DNA of 64,000 nt from Eutreptiella sp. 'Long Island Sound 2002'. Its lineage: Eukaryota > Euglenozoa > Euglenophyceae > Eutreptiales > Eutreptiaceae. The DNA lies in the NCBI GenBank assembly GCA_964036045.1, contig OZ038400.1, forward strand, positions 14,815,079 through 14,879,078. Direction: 5' to 3'. Every line of letters starts with the position of its first letter. The first letter of the stretch is position 1. A program made the translations under genes and the position numbers. Positions 58,110-64,000 of the stretch are shown here, piece after piece. The notes under the pieces were generated by a model. That model saw only the letters and a list, made by a program, of their open reading frames with translations, was not told where the DNA came from and made no database searches.

Positions 58110-58641
58110 TGTAAGTGCGGCTAGCCCCATCTGCTCAGATTTTCAGACATTCTGCCCATATTGGCTACATTTTGGTCATTTTCTTTGCTTCGGCAGAATC
58201 GCCGCCTCGCAGCTCAGTCTCAGGATATTTCCGTTATATTTTTGATATGCCGGATTTGATTCCGCGGTCCATTTCCCGTAAATCCGCCGCGTTCCGCTAT
58301 TTTAGCTGGAATCGCCATTTGCCGCTGACGCGCGCTCGCGGGCCAGATCGGCCAAACATTTTTACATAATTGGATTATTTAAATCTTTTCAGACAGTTTT
58401 GGACACTCAGATGTATTTAGAATAATTCGCATCAATTTTCTTCATAGACTGGGTTTTTCTGCCGGACCACAATCAGCATGGACCTTGCTTCAGTTGTTGC
58501 TGCTCTCGCCTCCGTTGGTGTCCGAGTATCCGGTTCCACCCCCAATAGCAACGTTCAGGGAGACTCCTCGCATGCCTGCCCCACTGGTCTTGCCGGCCCC
58601 GAGCCCTCCGGCACCATCAACGACCCAGGGCAGCACTTTCA
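58110..58641 (+). repeat. 3' LTR of element C2 (532 bp)
   Basis: Same length as the 5' LTR with about twelve substitutions. It is preceded by the polypurine tract GGAGGGGGAG (58100-58109) and followed by CACCA. Confidence 0.95.
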
Positions 58642-58646
58642 CACCA
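58642..58646. repeat. Target-site duplication CACCA, right copy (element C2)
   Basis: Directly follows the 3' LTR and matches 47867-47871. Confidence 0.93.
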
Positions 58647-58951
58647 CCACCGCGCCCCCGTCCCTCCCAGCCCCTACCCCCTAATGCCCCCAAGCTACAG
58701 CGACCCCCACCAGCTACATCCCCACCACGCCCCAGCACAACCAGGCCCCGCGAACCACCCACCCCACATAGCGCACATCACCGCACCACACCATCACGTG
58801 TTCCAACCACCACCAGCCCCTGCCACCACACCCACCAACGCCGGGGTACCACACACAACTGGCACACCCTCCACACCACCACCACGCGGTCCAGCACCAC
58901 CCGCCGCCCCCGCTACACGGGCCCACGACATACGAGCCACGGTACACCCCC

Positions 58952-60853
58952 ATGGACCCGCAAGGAGCCGCGCACGCACACCAGCAACACCAGGGCCTGG
59001 TAGGAGCGCCCCACCACCACCAACAGCCCCCCCATCCACACCCCATACCAGCGAGCACCATCCACCAGCAGCCACCCATCACATACGGACCACAGCCCCA
59101 CCCGGGGGCTCATGCGGTCGCCTCCCACCCGCACCCCGGCACCGCAACCAGTCAAGAACCGCAAGGGCCACACGACGCACACACACAACACCCACACGAC
59201 CCACAGGGACGCCCGGACCCCCAGCCGGCACAACACCCACCCCCGCCCCCCCCACCCCACCACCACCAGCAGCCCCCCCACCCACACCCCATACCAGCGA
59301 GCACCATCCACCAGCAGCCACCCATTACATACGGACCACAGCCCCACCCGGACACTCATACGGCCGCCTCCCACCTACACCCCGGCACCAAAACCAGTCA
59401 GGAACCGCAAGGGCCACACGGCGCACACACGCAACACCCACACGACCCACAGGGACGCCCAGACCCCCAGCCAGCGCAACACCCGACCCCGCCCCCCCCA
59501 CCACCAACAGCGCCAGGCCCGCACCACCCCCCCCCCCGCCCCCCCCCCCGAGACCAGGCCACGGACACAACACGCGGCAGCCAGCACCAGCCAATCGACG
59601 TCGATGCCCCCGCCGACACACGCCACCGCGAATCCCCCCTCCCGCGACCGCCACAAGAGACCCCATCACCGGACCCCACGCGCGACAACGACGACCAGCC
59701 CCCCCTACCGACACCACCCCCCCCATCACAGCCCGCACCACCAGTCGCCGCACCAGCCGAACCCTACGCCCTACACAACCCCGCAGCGGTACGGCAGCAC
59801 CTCCAGGGACTCGGGGAACACGACGTCGTGCTGTACCTCCGCACCTCCGGCACCAGCACCCCCATCCGGGCGGCCACCCTGGTCCAGGCGGCCACCCTGG
59901 GGGAAGGCGTCAGAGACTTCCTCTTCGACGCCTTCCTCCACGTCGCCCGACACGAGCGCCCCCCACGCGCCACCCCAGACGGCGAGAGCCCCCCCCCCAC
60001 GGGGAGCCGGATCTGGGTGCCCCCCATCGACTGGGGGCGACACCTGGTCGGACATCCCGTGCCGGAGCGGGACAGCACCCGGGGCCGCACCCGCTACCGC
60101 GAGCCCAACATGGCCCACCCCCCACCCGACGCCACCCCCGACAGCACCAAAGAGTGGGAGCGGGAAACATGGGTAGCCCGGATGGCCTCCCTAAGCAACT
60201 TCCGGCACCACGTCCGGGGGGACATCCCCACCCCCGATGAGCAGCAGCCAGCCCCCTCCACGTACATGACCCTCATGTACAATCTGCACTACACCCTCTC
60301 CACCACCACCTACGACGCACCCACAGACCACTGGGTGGTACACGGCACCGACTCCCTCCTCCCCGCCGACTACAGCCCCCCCCTACACAACCCAGGCCCC
60401 GACACGTACGCCAGGGAGGACGACCCGGAAGACCCCCACATCTGGGGCACGTGGGAACCCGCATCCCTGGACACGCTGCTCTCCATCCGCAGCGGCTGCC
60501 AGGGCCTTGGTAGGGCAATGTATTGCCTCGCCAAGTGGACCCAACGGACCTCCGGGATCCCCACGGACCGATGGGTGTGGGTGGTCACGCTGCGCCCCCA
60601 GCAGAGGGAAGCCCCCCGAAACCGCGAGGGACCCACCCCCCCACGCCCCACCACCCCACAACTATGCCCGTACGTGGTGGCAGCCCGCCTCATGGCGCTG
60701 CTATGGCCGGGCCCCCACACCCCCACCCAAAACTACCCCCACCTCACAGAGGAGGACATGCCCGGCATCCAGCGATGCTTCTTCCGGACCCTCGACTACC
60801 TCCAGCAAACACACCCCCACGTCCTGGAGCAGAGATGGCCACCCCCCGGGTAA
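58952..60853 (+). CDS. ORF of unknown function, right part (after element C2)
   Basis: Pro/His/Gln-rich N-terminal part containing two copies of an 82-residue repeat (HPHPIPASTIHQQPPITYG...). An apparently globular C-terminal region follows (from about 59757; HDVVLYLRTSGTST, FLFDAFLHVARHE, GCQGLGRAMYCLAKWTQ) and ends at TAA. It is probably the continuation of the ORF cut at 47871, but exact rejoining through the CACCA site puts the reader in a neighbouring phase first. A frameshift in the C runs between 58650 and 58950 is therefore needed. No family recognised. Confidence 0.5.
   Translation: MDPQGAAHAHQQHQGLVGAPHHHQQPPHPHPIPASTIHQQPPITYGPQPHPGAHAVASHPHPGTATSQEPQGPHDAHTQHPHDPQGRPDPQPAQHPPPPPPPHHHQQPPHPHPIPASTIHQQPPITYGPQPHPDTHTAASHLHPGTKTSQEPQGPHGAHTQHPHDPQGRPDPQPAQHPTPPPPPPTAPGPHHPPPRPPPRDQATDTTRGSQHQPIDVDAPADTRHRESPLPRPPQETPSPDPTRDNDDQPPLPTPPPPSQPAPPVAAPAEPYALHNPAAVRQHLQGLGEHDVVLYLRTSGTSTPIRAATLVQAATLGEGVRDFLFDAFLHVARHERPPRATPDGESPPPTGSRIWVPPIDWGRHLVGHPVPERDSTRGRTRYREPNMAHPPPDATPDSTKEWERETWVARMASLSNFRHHVRGDIPTPDEQQPAPSTYMTLMYNLHYTLSTTTYDAPTDHWVVHGTDSLLPADYSPPLHNPGPDTYAREDDPEDPHIWGTWEPASLDTLLSIRSGCQGLGRAMYCLAKWTQRTSGIPTDRWVWVVTLRPQQREAPRNREGPTPPRPTTPQLCPYVVAARLMALLWPGPHTPTQNYPHLTEEDMPGIQRCFFRTLDYLQQTHPHVLEQRWPPPG
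59011..59502. repeat. 246-bp tandem duplication (2 copies)
   Basis: Copy 1 starts at 59011 and copy 2 at 59257. The period of 246 keeps the reading frame, giving an 82-residue protein repeat. The copies are highly similar with a scatter of substitutions. Confidence 0.85.
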
Positions 60854-61331
60854 CCCACGTGCCCGCGCGGCCGGGACAACGCCGCCACGCCAGCACCAGC
60901 ACGCACGGATCACCAGGGAAAACGCGCGGGCACGCCCGATGCCCGAACCTGCACCCTCGTTCTCGCTACTTACAGGACCCAGCATCATACGCCCGCCCCC
61001 GAGGCCCGGGACCCTCCGCCGTCTCCAGCGGCCCTCTCCTCCGCCTCCGACTCCACAACCTCCACCACCACGACCACCTCATCTACCACCATCACCACGT
61101 CCTCGTCCAGCACTCCATCCCCCAGGCCGCGGGGGACACCTCCCAAACGGGCCTCCAAACCCGCCCCCACCGCGAGCAGCCCCGCCGCCGCCAAAGCCCA
61201 CGCCCCGGCGAAGCCCACGCCCACGACCAAGCCGAAGCCCATGACCGCCGCCAAACGGCGACCCGCAGCCAAGCCCAAACCCAAGCCCAAACCCGGCGCC
61301 ACGACGGCAACGCGAGCCCGGCCCCCCGAGG

Positions 61332-62279
61332 ATGTCCTCTACGACATCCGGCCCCAGCCGTCCCAGGCCCGAAGGCAGCAGCGCCCAGCGCGGCGCCCCC
61401 CCACCGTCACCGACGCCACCGCCACCACCTTCATGGCGGAGCGCGCCGCGGCCGAAGCGCGACGCGCCTCGTCCCACCACCTCCCAAAGCCCGCACCCCA
61501 GGGCCCATGGACCGCCCCCGACCAAGCCGGAACAACGCCAGGGTCCACCAGCAGCGCCCCCGCCCCCCTACCGGCCCCCGATGACAGCCCACATGCAACG
61601 CATGCCCCACTACCGCCGCCGCCGCGAATCCCCGCCCAACCCCGAGGCGGAGACCGTACGCGCCCACCCGCGGGTCCACATCCGCGTGCACCCCCACTCC
61701 CCACGCACCCCCACGGAACAGGACTACGAGGAATCCCCCAGGCCCGCCGCCGCCGCCGGTCCCCACGACCCCGTCACACCCACCCACGCCCACTCCTCCG
61801 CCCACGACCGCAGGCCCGCCCAGGAACAGTGGTGGCAGCGCTGGACCCACACGCAGCTCTGGGAGCTGCGGAAGTGGGCCCGGGGAGAGCCCTCCCTCGA
61901 GGGCCTGGTCCATCGGCCCCGCAAGGGGTCGGTGGAGAACGGCCGCCTCCGGCCGGCGGGGGGGTGGATGCCGCAGGCCGCATGGGAAGCCATGCTGGCC
62001 GATGCGCTCCACCCCCTGGGAGTCCACCCCCGCAACCTCCCCGCGCCCCAGGTCCACCCGTACGTCCTCAGGCGCCTGCGGGAGACCCTCCAGGAAACGC
62101 GGCGAGACGGCATCTGCCTGTGGGACATCACCCAAAGCCCAGCCCCGCACGCACACACCCCCTCACCACCCCACAAGCGTCGGCGCACGGACACCGGCGA
62201 CACCCACAGCACCCCAGGAGCCCTGCGCGCCACACAACACGACGCGCCAGACCCCCCGGCCAGCGGCGCCGCCATCTAA
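61332..62279 (+). CDS. Possible ORF of unknown function in C-rich region
   Basis: The last 200 codons look like real protein (WWQRWTHTQLWELRKWARG, WMPQAAWEAMLADALH, YVLRRLRETLQETRRDG) and end at TAA at 62277-62279. The part before about 61600 is low-complexity Pro/Arg. A basic Lys-Pro-rich stretch encoded just upstream in another phase (61230-61300) may belong to it. Other phases are also open here, so limits are uncertain. Function unknown. Confidence 0.4.
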   Translation: MSSTTSGPSRPRPEGSSAQRGAPPPSPTPPPPPSWRSAPRPKRDAPRPTTSQSPHPRAHGPPPTKPEQRQGPPAAPPPPYRPPMTAHMQRMPHYRRRRESPPNPEAETVRAHPRVHIRVHPHSPRTPTEQDYEESPRPAAAAGPHDPVTPTHAHSSAHDRRPAQEQWWQRWTHTQLWELRKWARGEPSLEGLVHRPRKGSVENGRLRPAGGWMPQAAWEAMLADALHPLGVHPRNLPAPQVHPYVLRRLRETLQETRRDGICLWDITQSPAPHAHTPSPPHKRRRTDTGDTHSTPGALRATQHDAPDPPASGAAI

Positions 62280-62600
62280 CCCCGTTACCCAGCACACCAC
62301 CACCACGGGGCGCCACGCCAGGCCCCGCCCAGAAGTCGCCAAACGAACCGGACGCCGAAGGAAGCCAACGCACACGACAACGAGCACCACTACGCCCAAA
62401 GGCGCCGAACCCGGACCCGATACCGTGGGCTCCTCCCCACCCTCAGCACGACACACACGTCACTGACGTCACTCCTCCGCCGTGCCCCCTCCCACGCCAC
62501 CGTCCCGCCCCCCCCCCCTCCCGCCACACGTCCCCACGCCGCCCAGCACCCGGCCCCACACACTGCGCCACAGCATCGCCTCACAGTAGACCGCCGTCCT

Positions 62601-62867
62601 GTGGTCCCGCCCCCCCCAACACCGCTCCCGGGGCCGCACCCGGCACACGTTGTGTTCACCCCCACGTCGCGGGCCGCGGACATCCTCCCGCTCCTCGCCG
62701 CCACCCCTCCCGGGCATCGCATACTGCTTGCCGCCAACCCCTCGGTCCTCAGTGAGGTCCCCATCGAGCACGCCGACGCCCTGCACGTGCGCCCGCTGCT
62801 GCCCAACCTGCACGCTGCGTACGCCCCCGGCACGCCCGTCGACCCCTCCGTGTGGGACTCCCAGTGA
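62601..62867 (+). CDS. Possible small ORF of unknown function
   Basis: The frame opens at GTG. It reads as folded sequence from HVVFTPTSRAADILPLL through HRILLAANPSVLSEVP and LHVRPLLPNLHAAYAPG, ending at TGA after WDSQ. The alternating hydrophobic pattern suggests a small alpha/beta domain, but no family was recognised. Initiation codon unclear. Confidence 0.3.
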   Translation: MVPPPPTPLPGPHPAHVVFTPTSRAADILPLLAATPPGHRILLAANPSVLSEVPIEHADALHVRPLLPNLHAAYAPGTPVDPSVWDSQ

Positions 62868-62970
62868 GGCCACCGGCCAACGGCCGGCCCGCACGCACCA
62901 CCCCGCACTCGCCTCGGGCACACGACGCCGTGGACGCCGCTACCCACACGCCCGGCCCCGCGCAACCGCC

Positions 62971-63346
62971 TAACCGAGCCAGAACTCAAGCACAAATCAA
63001 ACCCGAGCCACACCCCGAAACCGCTAACCCTTGACTCCTAACCAAACCCGCCGAGGGAACAACGTAACCACAGCCCACACCCACAGCCCACACAGCCGCC
63101 TAACCAGCCAGCACCAGAAGCAAAGAGACACCTCACCAAACCCACCCTGACCCCAGCCTAACCGAGCCGAAGCCCCAACACAAATCAAACCCGAGCCACA
63201 TCCCGAAACCGTCAACCCTTGACTCCAAACCAGGCCCGCTGAGGGAAATACGTAGACACAGCCCACAGCCACAGCCCACACAGCCGCCTAACCAGCCAGC
63301 ACCAGAAGCAAAGAGACACCTAACCAAACCCACCCTGACCCATACC
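62971..63346. repeat. 188-bp tandem duplication
   Basis: Two adjacent copies start with TAACCGAGCC at 62971 and 63159. They share long blocks such as ACAAATCAAACCCGAGCC and AGCCGCCTAACCAGCCAGCA. It is non-coding, downstream of the last ORF, and resembles the short tandem arrays seen in some LINE 3' untranslated regions. Confidence 0.85.
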
Positions 63347-63488
63347 CGTGTACATCAGGACACGCGAGCCGCACCCCTGGGGCGCGACCGCCGCCACAGC
63401 ACCGACGACACACGCCAGAGGACACAACGCTACAGCACCGCCGCACCAGCTGCCCATGCCTGTGCCTGCAGTGTACGCACGCCCCTGC

Positions 63489-63560
63489 TTTCCTCTTTTT
63501 TGTTTTTTCTTTTTTTGTTTTTTTTTCAAAAAAAAAAAAACAGAAAAAAAAAAACGAAAA
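63489..63560. repeat. Poly(T) then poly(A) tract
   Basis: A T-rich run (63489-63526) is followed at once by A13 and A12 blocks (63529-63556), together an imperfect inverted repeat. The A run could be the 3' poly(A) tail of the C-rich non-LTR element, which would set its right end here. The T run before it is unexplained. Confidence 0.7.
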
Positions 63561-63620
63561 TTAGGGGGGGAAGAAGAGGGACACAACCACCCATGGCACA
63601 CGCGCACCGCACACAGCACG

Positions 63621-63815
63621 CACACCGGTGAACAGGAGCCCAGTGGCCCAGGACACCGCACATGCAACACAACACACCGAGCGAGCACACCGGTGAACAG
63701 GAGCCAGCTGGCCCAGGACACCGCAGACGCACCACAGCAAACCGCGCGGGCACACCGGTGAACAGGAGCCCAACGGCCCAGGACGCTGCACACACGTAGG
63801 GCGGCCGAGGGACAG
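63621..63815. repeat. 65-bp tandem repeat (3 copies)
   Basis: Copies begin with CACACCGGTGAACAGGAGCC at 63621, 63686 and 63751, an exact 65-base spacing. They share a following GGCCCAGGAC block. A minisatellite to the right of the poly(A) tract. Confidence 0.88.
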
Positions 63816-64000
63816 GAAAGAACCAATACCCCATGGGTCGGACGCACTGGGGCGACCCAGCCGACCCACCGGGCCAGTGGCAGGAGCGGTACTCCAAGGC
63901 CACTGGTCCGAGCCCGGCCAGGCTGCATCGGGGACCATGGCAAACGTCACCCGGAGCCATGGAAGCAACCGGTGACAGGCGAGCCGGTACACAGTCCAGG
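63816..64000. other. Unassigned right edge
   Basis: No feature supported in the last 185 bases. Confidence 0.5.

Larger units (their letters stand above)
47872..58641 (+). mobile_element. Family C chromovirus (Ty3 type), complete copy C2
   Basis: A full-length 10,770-bp element with 532-bp LTRs, primer-binding site, gag, pol, a 1.6-kb 3' region, polypurine tract and CACCA duplication. LTRs differ at about a dozen positions by eye (near 2%). Both ORFs are intact apart from the in-frame TAG between them, so it may still be competent. It interrupts a C-rich, Pro/His-rich ORF of the neighbouring element. Confidence 0.96.

Noticed and set aside
62971-63815. Repeats at the right end as a CRISPR array
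   Set aside because: Periods of 188 and 65 bp with near-complete repeat identity and no spacers; the genome is eukaryotic.

Overview
This window is a eukaryotic nuclear locus built almost entirely of retroelements nested in one another. The only recognisable host gene is a fragment of a chloroplast-type FtsH protease (type B, VAR2/FtsH2-8-like), split by an insertion. The FtsH type, visible splice signals, a Penelope-like element with its endonuclease upstream of the reverse transcriptase, and chromodomain Ty3 elements suggest a green alga, perhaps a prasinophyte. The species is not proven.

Layout. (1) 1-845: 5' end of a minus-strand LTR element (family C), its 532-bp LTR abutting (2) 846-6168: a Penelope-like element with a zinc-knuckle ORF1, a GIY-YIG endonuclease ORF and an RT ORF. 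(3) 6169-10860: mostly unassigned sequence with two possible host exons. (4) 10861-10972 and 36693-36762: two halves of one FtsH coding stretch, separated by 25.7 kb. (5) That gap is a minus-strand chromovirus (family A, 2007-bp LTRs, 4-bp GGCA duplication). Its left LTR is interrupted at 11938-24816 by a young plus-strand chromovirus (family B, two 344-bp LTRs that look identical, TCGG duplication). (6) About 37.4-63.5 kb: a C-rich, Pro/His-rich region with a non-LTR retroelement (EEP endonuclease, RT, RNase H) and further unassigned ORFs. It is interrupted at 47872-58641 by a full-length family C chromovirus (532-bp LTRs, CACCA duplication). (7) 62.9-63.8 kb: tandem repeats and a poly(T)/poly(A) tract.

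The strongest signal is shared by unrelated elements. In all three LTR families gag and pol lie in one reading frame separated by a single UAG (two in the decayed family A), with strong potential RNA structure directly downstream. The non-LTR element separates ORF1 and ORF2 with an in-frame UGA-CGG followed by a hairpin. This points to stop-codon readthrough as the common way of making Pol here. All three families also start gag upstream of the initiator-tRNA primer-binding site and translate that site as Gly-Ser-Arg-Gly, and all carry a Dam-like (adenine-methyltransferase-like) domain between protease and RT.

Inferred order of events: family A entered FtsH (LTRs about 2% different by eye), then family B entered its LTR very recently. 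Family C entered the C-rich element (LTRs about 2% different) and, as a separate copy, landed just before the Penelope-like ORF1.
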